A stretch of 47,497 nucleotides of DNA from the NCBI GenBank assembly GCA_020847515.1, contig JADLBW010000231.1:1-47497 (forward strand), written 5' to 3'. The stretch is from Pirellulales bacterium. Lineage in GTDB: Bacteria; Planctomycetota; Planctomycetia; Pirellulales; Lacipirellulaceae. The notes beneath the pieces are model-generated. The model worked only from the letters and a program-made list of their open reading frames with translations, did not search any database and was not told the origin of the DNA. Positions 26,038-34,301 of the stretch are shown in pieces. The position numbers and the translations under genes were made by a program. Each line of letters starts with the position of its first letter. The stretch's first letter is position 1.

Positions 26038-26335
26038 ACTACGTCTTCTCGCCCGAGGCTGAGGCGGAACTTCTCGACGCATCGAGTGGTATGAGCAGCG
26101 CCGCGACGGATTGGGCGACGAGTTCTACAACGAAGTAATGGCGACAATCAAAGAAGCGGTGCCAGCGCCTTAGCGCTTCGGGAATTACGAAGGTTCGAAG
26201 CGAGGCCGCCATTTCCGCCGAGCGCTCGTTGAACGATTTCCATATGTGGTTGTGTTTGACGTACGGGAATCCGACATATTGATCGTTTCCACTGCGCACG
26301 GCCATCGACGACCCGGCCGTTGGCGAACGCATTAG
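26034..26335 (+). pseudogene. RelE/ParE-family toxin, inactivated by a frameshift and a stop
   Basis: From GTG 26034 the frame reads VNYVFSPEAEAELLDA. One base is then missing after 26080. In the shifted frame the sequence continues IEWYEQRRDGLGDEFYNEV with MATIKEAVPAP, reaches TAG at 26171-26173, and after it reads RFGNYEGSKRGRHFRRALVE, RFPYVVVFDVRESDILIVST and AHGHRRPGRW to a TAG at 26333. Joined, the pieces make about 100 residues, the normal length of a ParE/RelE toxin, with the FRRALVERFPY and AHGHRRPGRW blocks of the family. Two independent lesions make a sequencing error an unlikely full explanation. The next gene, secA, ends 10 bp away on the other strand. Confidence 0.85.
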
Positions 26336-26345
26336 CACTCCGCTC

Positions 26346-28325
26346 TTAGCCCGGCGTGTCCAAATACGGGTCCTGTCCCATTTGCCGCTGGATCTTCTGC
26401 CGTTCCTTCTCGTGGTAGAGCATGATCTTGCGGTCGCGGAAGTGGCGGCGTTCCACGCGCCGCTGCGCCTTGCGAAAGACGCCTTCCAGGCCGCTCAAGG
26501 GACCCGTTGATTTTTCGCCGAGCCGCTTGAGCCGCTCCGATCTCTTGGGACCGAAGCCGGCCAGGAGAATCTCATCGTCCAGGGCCAGGAATTGCCGGTA
26601 CGTGCCCGGATCTCCCTGCCGGCCGCAGCGCCCAATGAGCTGCCGATCGATTCGCTGAGCCTCGTGCAGTTCCGTGCAGATAACGTGGAGGCCGCCCAGC
26701 TCGAGCACCCCGTCGCCCAGGCGGATGTCGGTGCCGCGGCCGGCCATATTGGTGGCGACGGTCAACTTGCCGCGCTGACCGGCCTCGGCGACGATCTCGG
26801 CTTCGCGAGCGACGTGCCGGGCGTTGAGCACCGTGGGGTTAGCGCCGGCGGCGACCAGCAGTTCCGCGAGGTGTTCGCTTTTGTCGATCGAGCGGGTGCC
26901 AATGAGCACCGGGCGACCAACGGCAAGTTGCTCGCGGGCGTCCTGGACGATGGCGTCCCATTTTTGCGCTGCCGTGCCGAAGACGAGGGTCGGCAGTTGT
27001 TTGCGGATCGGGGGGCGATTGGTAGGAATCGGCTCGACGTGAACTCGGTAGATCTTTCGCAGTTCGCGGCTGCTGGTCGAAGCAGTGCCCGTCATGCCCC
27101 CCAGCCGGTCATAGCGCAGGAAGAGGTCCTGCACCGTGATGCGGGCGGCCTGATTGGTAGCGAAGGTGATCTCGACCTGCTCCTGGGCCTCGACGGCCTG
27201 GTGAATGCCGGCCCGCCACTTGCGACCCTCGGCCAGTCGGCCGGTAAATTCGTCGACGATGACGATCTCGCCGTCGCGGACGACGTAGTGGCGGTTGAGA
27301 AACATCTCGCGATCGACTTTGATCGATCTCTGGACATACTCGTAGATCGTCGACAACGGCAGCCGATCCATCGCCGCGGGCTTCGGCAGGCTGCGTACGA
27401 GCTGTCGGCCTTCGAGCGACAGCTCGACGGTGCGCTCGTCGTGATCGTAGTCGTAATGCTCGTTTTCAACGAACTCGGTCTTCACTTCCGCAGCCCAACG
27501 GTATGCCTCCGCGGCGATTTGCTCGTCCTCGCCCGGCAGTGCGCTGATGATCAGGGGGGTCCGCGCCTCGTCGATGAGGATGCTGTCGGCCTCGTCGACC
27601 AGCATGTAGTGAAGATCGCGCTGCACTGGCTCGTCGCTGCCGCCGCCCGCCTTGCCGAGCATCTGGCCAAACAGGTCCTGCTGCCCGGCGGCGAGACTGC
27701 GCTTCAGCAGCCGATCGCGCAAGAAGTCGAAGCCCATTTCATTGGCGGTGCCATAGGTAACGTCGCAGGCATAGGCCTTGCGTCGATGGTCCTGGGGCTG
27801 CTGGGCCTGGATCACGCCGACGGTCATGCCGAGGGCCTCGTAGATGGGCTTCATCCACTCGGCGTCGCGGCGGGCGAGATAATCGTTCACGGTGGCCAGG
27901 TGGGCGCCTTTGCCGGCCACCGCCGCCAGGTACATCGGCAGCGTCGCGGTGAGCGTCTTGCCTTCGCCAGTCTGCATTTCGACGATCGAGCGATGATGCA
28001 CGGCCGCCCCGCCGAGGATCTGAACGTCGAAGTGCCGCATGCCGAGCTTGCGGCGGCCTGCCTCGCGCACCAGGGCAAAGGCCTCGACCAGCAATCGATC
28101 GAGCGGCTCGCCGCTACGGGCGCGGTAGCGTAAACCGAGGCTTTCCTTGCGGAGTTGCGGATCGGAGAGCTTGTGGAGCTCGGGCTCCCGCTCGGCGATT
28201 TTGGGCAAATAGGCAGCCCAGCGAGCGAGCCGATCGCCGCTGGCCGCGCGAACCGTCCGCAGCAGGCCCTGCGGCACGCGAGAGAAGTTGCCGTCGCGGG
28301 CGGTTTGGGCGTTTACGACGGACAT
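26346..28325 (-). CDS. secA: Short SecA-family preprotein translocase ATPase
   Basis: The 659-residue protein has the SecA motor: HFDVQILGG, Walker A MQTGEGKT (118-125), ATVNDYLARRDAEWM, Walker B VDEADSILIDEA, GMTGTAST and, in the second motor domain, AGRGTDIRLGDGV and IDRQLIGRCGRQGDPG. It ends soon after RKAQRRVERRHFRDRK, which aligns with the start of the helical scaffold. The rest of that scaffold, the wing domain, the two-helix finger and the zinc-binding tail are all missing. Usual SecA is 830-1000 residues. The chain ends cleanly in DPYLDTPG, so it looks natural rather than broken. It is probably a second SecA; the main one would lie elsewhere. The longest frame begins TTG-CTG-ATG; the ATG at 28325 is preferred. 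Confidence 0.88.
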   Translation of the reverse strand: MSVVNAQTARDGNFSRVPQGLLRTVRAASGDRLARWAAYLPKIAEREPELHKLSDPQLRKESLGLRYRARSGEPLDRLLVEAFALVREAGRRKLGMRHFDVQILGGAAVHHRSIVEMQTGEGKTLTATLPMYLAAVAGKGAHLATVNDYLARRDAEWMKPIYEALGMTVGVIQAQQPQDHRRKAYACDVTYGTANEMGFDFLRDRLLKRSLAAGQQDLFGQMLGKAGGGSDEPVQRDLHYMLVDEADSILIDEARTPLIISALPGEDEQIAAEAYRWAAEVKTEFVENEHYDYDHDERTVELSLEGRQLVRSLPKPAAMDRLPLSTIYEYVQRSIKVDREMFLNRHYVVRDGEIVIVDEFTGRLAEGRKWRAGIHQAVEAQEQVEITFATNQAARITVQDLFLRYDRLGGMTGTASTSSRELRKIYRVHVEPIPTNRPPIRKQLPTLVFGTAAQKWDAIVQDAREQLAVGRPVLIGTRSIDKSEHLAELLVAAGANPTVLNARHVAREAEIVAEAGQRGKLTVATNMAGRGTDIRLGDGVLELGGLHVICTELHEAQRIDRQLIGRCGRQGDPGTYRQFLALDDEILLAGFGPKRSERLKRLGEKSTGPLSGLEGVFRKAQRRVERRHFRDRKIMLYHEKERQKIQRQMGQDPYLDTPG

Positions 28326-28385
28326 CAGCAAAGCGGCGACTGTGTGGAAGGGTGATGCCTGACTTTGCTACTTACAGAATCATAG

Positions 28386-28404
28386 GCCCGCGAAACACGC
28401 GAAA
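28386..28404 (+). repeat. 19-bp inverted repeat, left copy
   Basis: GCCCGCGAAACACGCGAAA occurs here and, as its exact reverse complement, at 29156-29174. The two copies face each other across the zinc-ribbon gene at 28480-28980. The motif itself contains the internal repeat CGCGAAA. Confidence 0.7.
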
Positions 28405-28479
28405 AGGCGCCAAACCGCCGCGCGACGGAATTGACCGGATAAATGGGCAGATCGGAAGTGCATCGAGGCGCAGTTGACC

Positions 28480-28980
28480 TTAAAACGGATCGCAATGCCT
28501 GATACCGCAGTGAACACAGGCCTTCCCATCTTCTGGCAGCGGCGCCTGGCTGCAATGCCCGCAACGGCCGCTATCTATGCGATGCAGATATCTTTCACTC
28601 ACTTCACGCAATTGCGACATCAGGTTGTTGATCTCGCGGTGGGCGCCCCTTGTCTGCGTGATGATCAGCAGAAAATGAGCTTTGTCAATTTTGACAGTGC
28701 AACGATCGTCCCAACTCCCCGGAGCGATTGTCGTCTCCAGGAGCTCGACGAGCGACTCGAAGTCGACCGACGACTTCTCGGTTAACGGCCAGCCGACAAC
28801 CAGGTCGCCGACCGCGTAAACTCGCCTTACGACTTGTGCATCATCCGTCGCCTGAGCGACGCGTGCGGCGTCCTGGGCAGGTTTCTCCTCCGTGCGCGGT
28901 TCAAGAAAACGCGGGCCCCACCAGAGAAAGACCGGGAGCACGCCAAGAAAAGCCTGCCAACGGTATCCATTGCGCCACAT
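28480..28980 (-). CDS. Membrane-anchored protein with secretion-type domain and zinc ribbon
   Basis: The 166-residue protein starts with a helix, WQAFLGVLPVFLWWGPRFL, as an anchor. The middle reads VVRRVYAVGDLVVGWPLTEK and FESLVELLETTIAPGSWDD, then FLLIITQTRGAHREINNLM. This pattern of Y-x-V-x-DL, LITTTIxPxSW and LxxxQT...I..LL is known from the ends of planctomycete secretin-like and GspD-related proteins; here it stands alone. At the C-terminus CGHCSQAPLPEDGKACVHCG is a zinc ribbon. ATG 28980 is chosen because GGAGG lies six bases upstream; the frame goes on 19 codons further. It follows the short secA gene on the same strand, which may be chance. Confidence 0.72.
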   Translation of the reverse strand: MWRNGYRWQAFLGVLPVFLWWGPRFLEPRTEEKPAQDAARVAQATDDAQVVRRVYAVGDLVVGWPLTEKSSVDFESLVELLETTIAPGSWDDRCTVKIDKAHFLLIITQTRGAHREINNLMSQLREVSERYLHRIDSGRCGHCSQAPLPEDGKACVHCGIRHCDPF

Positions 28981-29155
28981 CTGCGACCTCCGTTTCTTGA
29001 TGACGTTCAACAAAGCCCAAGGCATTGGTTCATGCACGGCACGTGCGACAAAACCAGTTCGTCCCTAGAACTAACCTCGTATGACAGCACCAGCGGCTCG
29101 GTAAACGTAGGTACCAGAAGAATTGTCGTTTCTCATCCGCAGCCTTGTCGCGTTA

Positions 29156-29174
29156 TTTCGCGTGTTTCGCGGGC
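29156..29174 (-). repeat. 19-bp inverted repeat, right copy
   Basis: This is the exact reverse complement of 28386-28404. It lies in the 314-bp gap (28981-29294) upstream of the zinc-ribbon gene. No gene is supported elsewhere in that gap. Confidence 0.7.
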
Positions 29175-29294
29175 GTTCATGAATGCTGAACTCCAGCGAG
29201 TTGCCAATGCAAGTATACGAGCGCGGCGTTGCGACGCCAAAGCAAGAGGGTCCCTTGTTGCAGTAGTAGCTCACTCGGCGACCCGCTTCAGCCT

Positions 29295-29810
29295 TCACAG
29301 GTGCAGGCCGGAGCCGGGGCGCGATTGGAAGGATTCGGGCCGGGGAAGATCGGGGCGGTCCGGCACGCAGAGGGTCATCGTATCGTCGCTGACTTCATAT
29401 AATCCGCGACAGGGCCGCCCTTGTTGCTTGCCGACGAGCGGCGCGAGGTCAATCTGGCGAGGTTCGGCGAGGCCGTTTACGGCTATCTCAAACGTCACTC
29501 GGACCGGCCGGCCGCTCATTTGGGTCGAATAGATCATATACCCGCCGCCGAACGCGACCTGGGCGTCGGCGAGGCCCGCCGCGGGCGCCTGTTGGCCGTT
29601 GCACGCCAAGCTCACGAACTGCCAGCGGCCATCCAATTGCTTGACGTCCGCGTCGCTGGGCTCTGCCGGCGCGGTCGACGCGACAATAACCAGTGCAAGT
29701 AGCGCCCCAGGGCAGCCGCGGCAAGCGACCCCGCGGGGACCAATGCGGCAGTTCGGGCGGCGATTGATGCGAAGTGTCCCCCTGCGGGCGCCGCGTCGGG
29801 TTTGCTTCAT
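29295..29810 (-). CDS. Exported TIGR03067-like protein
   Basis: The 171-residue protein starts MKQTRRGARRGTLRINRRP, a basic head, then ACRGCPGALLALVIVASTAPA, a signal-type hydrophobic segment. The mature part begins DADVKQLDGRWQFVSLACNG and follows the TIGR03067 pattern (GxWxxVSLxxxG, a small beta-barrel-like domain frequent in planctomycetes and of unknown role). LALVIVASTAPAEPS gives a likely cleavage near residue 52. The ATG overlaps the stop of the lipoprotein gene upstream (ATGA), so the two are probably coupled. An in-frame start 65 codons earlier lies inside that gene and is rejected. Confidence 0.72.
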   Translation of the reverse strand: MKQTRRGARRGTLRINRRPNCRIGPRGVACRGCPGALLALVIVASTAPAEPSDADVKQLDGRWQFVSLACNGQQAPAAGLADAQVAFGGGYMIYSTQMSGRPVRVTFEIAVNGLAEPRQIDLAPLVGKQQGRPCRGLYEVSDDTMTLCVPDRPDLPRPESFQSRPGSGLHL

Positions 29811-30823
29811 CGCCGTTGACGCTGCACCACCGTCACCCGGTACACGGGCCGGTAGTAATCTTCGTCGAGCTGACGGCCAAAAACCTGGCCCTCGACCATG
29901 ATGAACTCGCCGGGCGAAAGGTTGGCGAGCACCTGCGGATTGTCGATGGCGATCCGGCCGCCGATCTGGTCGATCTGGCCGTCGGGCATGTAGCGGATGC
30001 TCCACTCGCCGGATTGGGGCCAGTACTCAAGCTGACCGCGGAGCCACTGCTGGGCCGGGCCGACGGCAAACCGCTCGGTGGAGGTCTTGGTAGCGCCGGC
30101 TGAGCTGCCGTCGCCCAACGAAGGGGGGCGGAAGCCTTTGGCGATCGCGTCCGCGTCGGCGGCCTCGCCGAGAGCGGACGACCGTGGGCGAAATCCGTCG
30201 TCGCCGCTCACGGCCGGAAGAGCCGTAGCCGCGGCAGCAACGACCGATGGCGGCGAGGCCAGGAATCGTGCGGGCGTCGCCTGTTGCGGCGGGAGCCGTT
30301 GAAATGCCGGCGGGTTGAACGTCGCCTGCTGGACCGCGCCAGGATGCTCCGGGCCGGGAAGGGGGGGGCCGGTGGTCGTAGCGGTCGAAATCGGCGTCGC
30401 GGAGATGAGCGAGGGATCGAATCGGACCCGCTGGTTATCTGCCGGCACATGGACGACGTCGCCGGTAGTGACGCCCAGGGCCTGCGCCGCGGGCGCGGCG
30501 GTTTGCGCCTGCGGTTGATAAGCCGGCCAGCCGGTCGCCGGCGTCGCCGGCGTAAAGGGCGCTCCGGGAGCCGTAGGCGAGTAGGGCGCCGCGGGGGTTA
30601 CGGGGCTTGCCGGATATGCCGCCGGCGGCGCCGTCATCGTGGCGGCGGGTGCAGCATCGCCAGGGTAGTAGGGCTGGGCGGCGCCCGGCGGCGGAATCTG
30701 CGTAGAAGGCGGCGGAACCCGATCGGGCGTCAGGAAGGGATTGGCCAGCGGCGTGGCCTGGCTGCGGCAGCCAGCCAGACCAAGGACATTGAGCAGAATG
30801 AGTAGACCGGTGGCGCACCGCAT
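29807..30823 (-). CDS. Proline-rich lipoprotein
   Basis: The 338-residue protein begins MRCATGLLILLNVLGLAGCR. The LAGC lipobox is clear, so Cys19 should carry lipid. Residues 20-260 are Pro/Ala/Thr-rich and probably disordered, reaching out from the membrane. The C-terminal ~90 residues are more ordered: WLRGQLEYWPQSGEWSIRYM, then DQIGGRIAIDNPQVLANLSP and YRPVYRVTVVQRQRR. ATG 30823 is chosen because AAGGAAG lies six bases upstream. The function is unknown. It is followed with an ATGA overlap by the TIGR03067-like gene. Confidence 0.78.
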   Translation of the reverse strand: MRCATGLLILLNVLGLAGCRSQATPLANPFLTPDRVPPPSTQIPPPGAAQPYYPGDAAPAATMTAPPAAYPASPVTPAAPYSPTAPGAPFTPATPATGWPAYQPQAQTAAPAAQALGVTTGDVVHVPADNQRVRFDPSLISATPISTATTTGPPLPGPEHPGAVQQATFNPPAFQRLPPQQATPARFLASPPSVVAAAATALPAVSGDDGFRPRSSALGEAADADAIAKGFRPPSLGDGSSAGATKTSTERFAVGPAQQWLRGQLEYWPQSGEWSIRYMPDGQIDQIGGRIAIDNPQVLANLSPGEFIMVEGQVFGRQLDEDYYRPVYRVTVVQRQRR

Positions 30824-31017
30824 CGGCAGCTTCCTTTCTGCCTGAAGGTTCGTGGCGCGAAGGGCAGCGCTAGGCCTCCATGCACGCGGAACGTGGATGA
30901 TAGCGGCTTGCGGCCACCACGCCCAGAGCAATGCCAATGGCTCGGGCGCTGAGGCGGACCGACGGCCCCGAGCCTCGCATAATCGAATTCAGCGGCGATA
31001 TAAGGCGTTTACTCGAT

Positions 31018-31491
31018 TCAGCGCTGGGCGAACGACGCCGGGGCGGCGCTAATCGAGGTGCTGGCGCCCTGGACGTGCCGATTGATGATCACCAGCGGCG
31101 CGCCGCGACGGGCTGCCGAGGTGGTCTGGTCGACCGGCGGGGCGCTGCCGCTGGTCTCGTCCGAGCCAGGCTGGGGAACTTGCTCGCCGTTGAAGTAGGG
31201 GTTTTCAATGACCGCCGGCTCTACCACGTCGATGTCCGGCGTCATCACGCCCGGCGGGTACGCAAACGGGCTGTAGCCGTAGGTTCGGGCGACCGGATAG
31301 CTGTAGTACACCGGCGGGAAGGCGGCGTAGTAGGGAACTTCGTCCGCTAATACGCCGTAGAGCCGGCCGATGTCCCAGAATCCTCCATAGAACCCGGCGC
31401 CGTAGCCGCACTGGGCGTGAGCCGAGTTGCCCGTCGCGGCGAGGCAGGAGAGGGCGAGGAGGACCGCCAAGGCAGTCTTATTGAGGTTCAT
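31018..31491 (-). CDS. Small secreted protein, Tyr/Pro/Gly-rich
   Basis: The 157-residue protein has the signal MNLNKTALAVLLALSCLA with a likely cut after SAHA. The mature part opens QCGYGAGFYGGFWDIGRL and is rich in Tyr, Pro and Gly (PPVYYSYPVARTYGYSPFAY), then becomes Ser/Thr/Ala-rich. No catalytic motif is seen. Such Tyr-rich short exports are frequent in planctomycetes and may be part of the cell surface or matrix; that is a guess. GAAAGG lies about 13 bases before the ATG. The 195-bp gap to the lipoprotein gene holds nothing recognisable. Confidence 0.68.
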   Translation of the reverse strand: MNLNKTALAVLLALSCLAATGNSAHAQCGYGAGFYGGFWDIGRLYGVLADEVPYYAAFPPVYYSYPVARTYGYSPFAYPPGVMTPDIDVVEPAVIENPYFNGEQVPQPGSDETSGSAPPVDQTTSAARRGAPLVIINRHVQGASTSISAAPASFAQR

Positions 31492-31576
31492 AGATGGGTC
31501 GGCCTTTCGAGGAGGTGCTGTTTACGCGGTGGGTCGGGCAATGGGTAATTGGCGGGGGGCGCTTGTACCTGCTTGG

Positions 31577-31596
31577 CACTGGCGCTTGCGCCAGTG
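31577..31596. repeat. Near-perfect palindrome in a divergent promoter region
   Basis: CACTGGCGC and GCGCCAGTG meet almost head to head at 31577-31596, followed by a second GGCGCC...GGCGCC palindrome. The gap 31492-31725 separates the minus-strand secreted-protein gene and queG, so it should contain promoters. The palindrome may be an operator or just a repeat. Confidence 0.35.
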
Positions 31597-31725
31597 GCGC
31601 CTCGGCGCCCGGCAGCAGGACGAGACGCGGCATTTCAGCGCCTAAGTTCCAGCGTAATTGGACGGGCCGGGCCTGCAAGCCGCTGGCGGGTCGCCGGTGG
31701 CCGCGCCGACTCGTAGGATGGAGCC

Positions 31726-32883
31726 ATGGACCGGGCGGAATTAACGGCGGCGCTCAAGCACAAAGCGGAGGAACTGGGGTTTCCGCTGGCGGGCGCCTGC
31801 CCGGCCGTCCCCCCCGCGGGCGCCGGTCGGCTGGCCGAGTGGCTCGCCCGGGGCTATGCCGGCCAGATGCACTACATCGCCCAGCGGCAGGAGGCGTACT
31901 CACACCCCCGGCATGTCCTTGACGGGGTGCGGAGCATCCTCATGCTCGGCATGCCTTACCGCACGGCCGAGCGGGCTCAGCCGGCGGCAGGGGACGGGTG
32001 CGTCGCCCGTTATGCCTGGGGGGCGGCTGACTATCACGATATCATCCGCGAGCGACTCCACCGGCTGGCAGATTACTTGCGCGAGCTGTCGCCAGCGGCG
32101 GCGACGCGGGGCGTCGTGGACACCGCCCCGCTGCCGGAGCGGGAGTTCGCCCAATTGGCGGGTTTGGGCTGGGTCGGCAAGAACACTCTGCTGCTCAACC
32201 GGCAAGGGGGGAGTTACTTCTTTTTGGCAGCCCTGTTGACCGACGCCGTGCTGCAGTACGACGCCCCGCATGAGAGCGACCACTGCGGCACGTGCACGGC
32301 CTGCCTCGACGCCTGCCCCACGGCGGCGTTTGTGCAGCCGCGGGTGCTCGACGCCTCGCGCTGCATCAGCTACCTGACGATCGAGCTCCGCGAGGCGATG
32401 CCGGCCGAGCTGCGCGCCGGCGTGGGCGAGTGGCTGTTCGGCTGCGACGTGTGCCAGGAGGTCTGCCCGTGGAACCGGTTCGCACTGACGAGCGACGAGC
32501 GGCGGCTGCAACCCGTGGATTCGATGAACCCGCTTCCGCTGGCGGAATTATTCATCCTGGATGACGAGGGGTTTCGCAAACGATTTAAGCGGACGGCGCT
32601 ATTCAGGCCGCATCGCCGGGGACTGCTGCGCAACGCGGCGATTGTGCTGGGCAATCAGCGGGACGAGGCCGGGACGGCAGTGCTGGGCGTTGGGCTGCAT
32701 GATGCCGAACCGGTCGTGCGCGGAGCGTGCGCGTGGGCGCTAGGACGAATTGGCGGCGCGGAGGCCCGACTGCTGCTTCTAGAGCGGCGCGCGGTTGAGG
32801 GGGACGCCGATGTACAGAGCGAAATCTCGCGGGCGCTGGCAGCGGTTGACGCGGCCGGCGCGGGGTCAAGAATGGTGGTTTGA
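31726..32883 (+). CDS. queG: Epoxyqueuosine reductase
   Basis: QueG reduces epoxyqueuosine to queuosine in tRNA (positions 34 of the GUN anticodon tRNAs) using cobalamin and two [4Fe-4S] clusters. The 385-residue protein has the cofactor-binding core with RYAWGAADYHDIIRERLHR, VVDTAPLPEREFAQLAGLGW (the Asp is the proposed proton donor) and VGKNTLLLNRQGGSYFF. The ferredoxin-like cluster motifs are CGTCTACLDACPTAAF, and CDVCQEVCPWN. A C-terminal HEAT-type repeat (EPVVRGACAWALGRIGG) binds the tRNA. The start reads MDRAELTAALKHKAEELGFP, as normal. The dus gene follows on the same strand 90 bp downstream. Confidence 0.95.
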   Translation: MDRAELTAALKHKAEELGFPLAGACPAVPPAGAGRLAEWLARGYAGQMHYIAQRQEAYSHPRHVLDGVRSILMLGMPYRTAERAQPAAGDGCVARYAWGAADYHDIIRERLHRLADYLRELSPAAATRGVVDTAPLPEREFAQLAGLGWVGKNTLLLNRQGGSYFFLAALLTDAVLQYDAPHESDHCGTCTACLDACPTAAFVQPRVLDASRCISYLTIELREAMPAELRAGVGEWLFGCDVCQEVCPWNRFALTSDERRLQPVDSMNPLPLAELFILDDEGFRKRFKRTALFRPHRRGLLRNAAIVLGNQRDEAGTAVLGVGLHDAEPVVRGACAWALGRIGGAEARLLLLERRAVEGDADVQSEISRALAAVDAAGAGSRMVV

Positions 32884-32932
32884 GCCGTTTCACCCGATGG
32901 AATACCGCACGTGGCGCTACCCGCTCCCCTAG

Positions 32933-32954
32933 CCCCTCCCCACAAGGGGGAGGG
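32933..32954. repeat. Pyrimidine/purine hairpin upstream of dus
   Basis: CCCCTCCCC (32933-32941) pairs with GGGGGAGGG (32946-32954), except at one end position, with a four-base loop. It looks like a common dispersed palindrome. If the dus start at 32911 were real, this element would be translated, so the downstream start at 32974 is preferred. Confidence 0.5.
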
Positions 32955-32973
32955 CGACCGGAATCTGTTGGCA

Positions 32974-34080
32974 ATGCGCGGCGACGCCGCGGCGGACGGG
33001 CTGCGCTCGCGGGCCCGGGAATGCAAGCTCGGCGAGTTGCGACTGGGCACCGTGCGGCTCGATTTTCCCGTGGTGCAGGCGGCGCTTTCCGGCTATAGCG
33101 ACACGGCCATGCGGGTGATTGCCCGGCGACTGGGGGCCCCGTACACGCTGTGCGAGGTGATGCTCGATTACTTCGTGCTGCAGGTCCGCGACCGGCGACG
33201 CAATAGCCACATCATGAACGTGGCCGACGAGGAGCATCCGGTCGGGGGGCAGCTCATGGGCGCCGAGCCCGAACAGTTCGGCCCCGCCGCCGAGCGCCTG
33301 GTTGCGCGGGGCTTCGACGTCATCGACCTCAACTTCGGATGCCCGGTCAAGAAGGTGCTGGGGCGCTGCCGGGGCGGATTCCACTTGAGTCAGCCGGCCG
33401 TAGCGCTCGACATCGTCTCCCGCGTGCGCGACGCCGTGCCGCCGCATATCCCGGTCACGGTGAAGATGCGCCGCGGCATCGATGATACGGCCGAGAGCCG
33501 CGAGAAGTTTTTCGAGATTTTTGACGGGGCCTACCAGCGCGGCGCGGTCGCGATCACGGTTCATGGCCGCTCGGTGATGCAGCGGTACGACGGGCCGTCG
33601 CGATGGGAGTTTTTGCGCGAGCTGAAACAGTACGCCGGCCCACGGGTCGTGCTGGGAAGCGGCGACCTGTTCAACGCCCAGGCGTGCATCGATATGTTTC
33701 GGTATGCCGGCATCGACGGCGTGACGGCGGCCCGCGGGGCCATCGGCAATCCGTGGATCTTTGCTCAGACTAAGGCGCTGGCTGCGGGGCTGCCCATGCC
33801 CGATCCGCCCACGCTGTTCGAACAGCGCGAGGTGATTGCCGAGCACTACCGGCTGGCGGAGGAACTCTACGGGGCGGAGCGGTGCGTGCCGACGATGCGA
33901 AAATTCGGCATCAAGTACTCGCAGTTACATCCCCAGCACCACGACGTTCGAGAGGACTTTGCCAAAGTAAAGCAGGCTGGCGGCTGGCGCGAGGTGCTCG
34001 CCAAGTGGTATGCCGTGGACGAGCCCGGCGTCCATCCGGCGGTGGAAGAGCCCAATCCGCTGGCGAGCTGCGCGGGGTGA
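32974..34080 (+). CDS. dus: tRNA-dihydrouridine synthase
   Basis: Dus enzymes reduce uridine to dihydrouridine in tRNA, using FMN and NADPH. The 368-residue protein has the barrel signatures: PVVQAALSGYSDTAMRVIAR, DLNFGCPVKKVLGR (catalytic Cys in NFGCP), VTVKMRRGIDD, ITVHGRSVMQRYDGPSRWEF and GSGDLFNAQACIDMFRYAG. GVTAARGAIGNPWIF ends the barrel. The helical tRNA-binding part follows to the end. After GRCRG the usual GxGxxL becomes GGFHLSQP, a small departure. The real start is probably ATG 32974; a GTG at 32911 is in frame but runs through a hairpin repeat. It follows queG, another tRNA-modifying gene, with a 90-bp gap. Confidence 0.93.
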   Translation: MRGDAAADGLRSRARECKLGELRLGTVRLDFPVVQAALSGYSDTAMRVIARRLGAPYTLCEVMLDYFVLQVRDRRRNSHIMNVADEEHPVGGQLMGAEPEQFGPAAERLVARGFDVIDLNFGCPVKKVLGRCRGGFHLSQPAVALDIVSRVRDAVPPHIPVTVKMRRGIDDTAESREKFFEIFDGAYQRGAVAITVHGRSVMQRYDGPSRWEFLRELKQYAGPRVVLGSGDLFNAQACIDMFRYAGIDGVTAARGAIGNPWIFAQTKALAAGLPMPDPPTLFEQREVIAEHYRLAEELYGAERCVPTMRKFGIKYSQLHPQHHDVREDFAKVKQAGGWREVLAKWYAVDEPGVHPAVEEPNPLASCAG

Positions 34081-34301
34081 ATGGTTCGGGGCGCAGCAGT
34101 TGCGGCGCGGCGAATTGGGCAAGTGGCGGGGAGGCGTTGTAGCTCTAGCGACGCGGCTGAACCGCCGGGCCGTGAACCTCCCTTAGCCGTGGGGTGTCCT
34201 CGACCCTGCCGTTTCAGTTGAACGGCGCGCAGTTTTCGCGGAGCGAGGGAGGCGCCGCGGCGCGCCGCCGACGTTACTGTCTGTACTTTCGGGACTGGCC
34301 C

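Noticed and set aside
26592..28133. 513-residue plus-strand frame opposite secA
   Set aside because: No domain features; secA motifs lie on the other strand.
29797..30005. Longer start for the TIGR03067-like protein, 65 codons upstream
   Set aside because: It would lie inside the lipoprotein gene and lacks a signal-like start; the ATG overlapping the upstream stop fits better.
33960..34000. GGCTGGCGGCTGGCG in dus as another dispersed heptamer element
   Set aside because: It encodes a plausible Gly-Gly-Trp segment in frame with the rest of dus, so it is better explained as coding.
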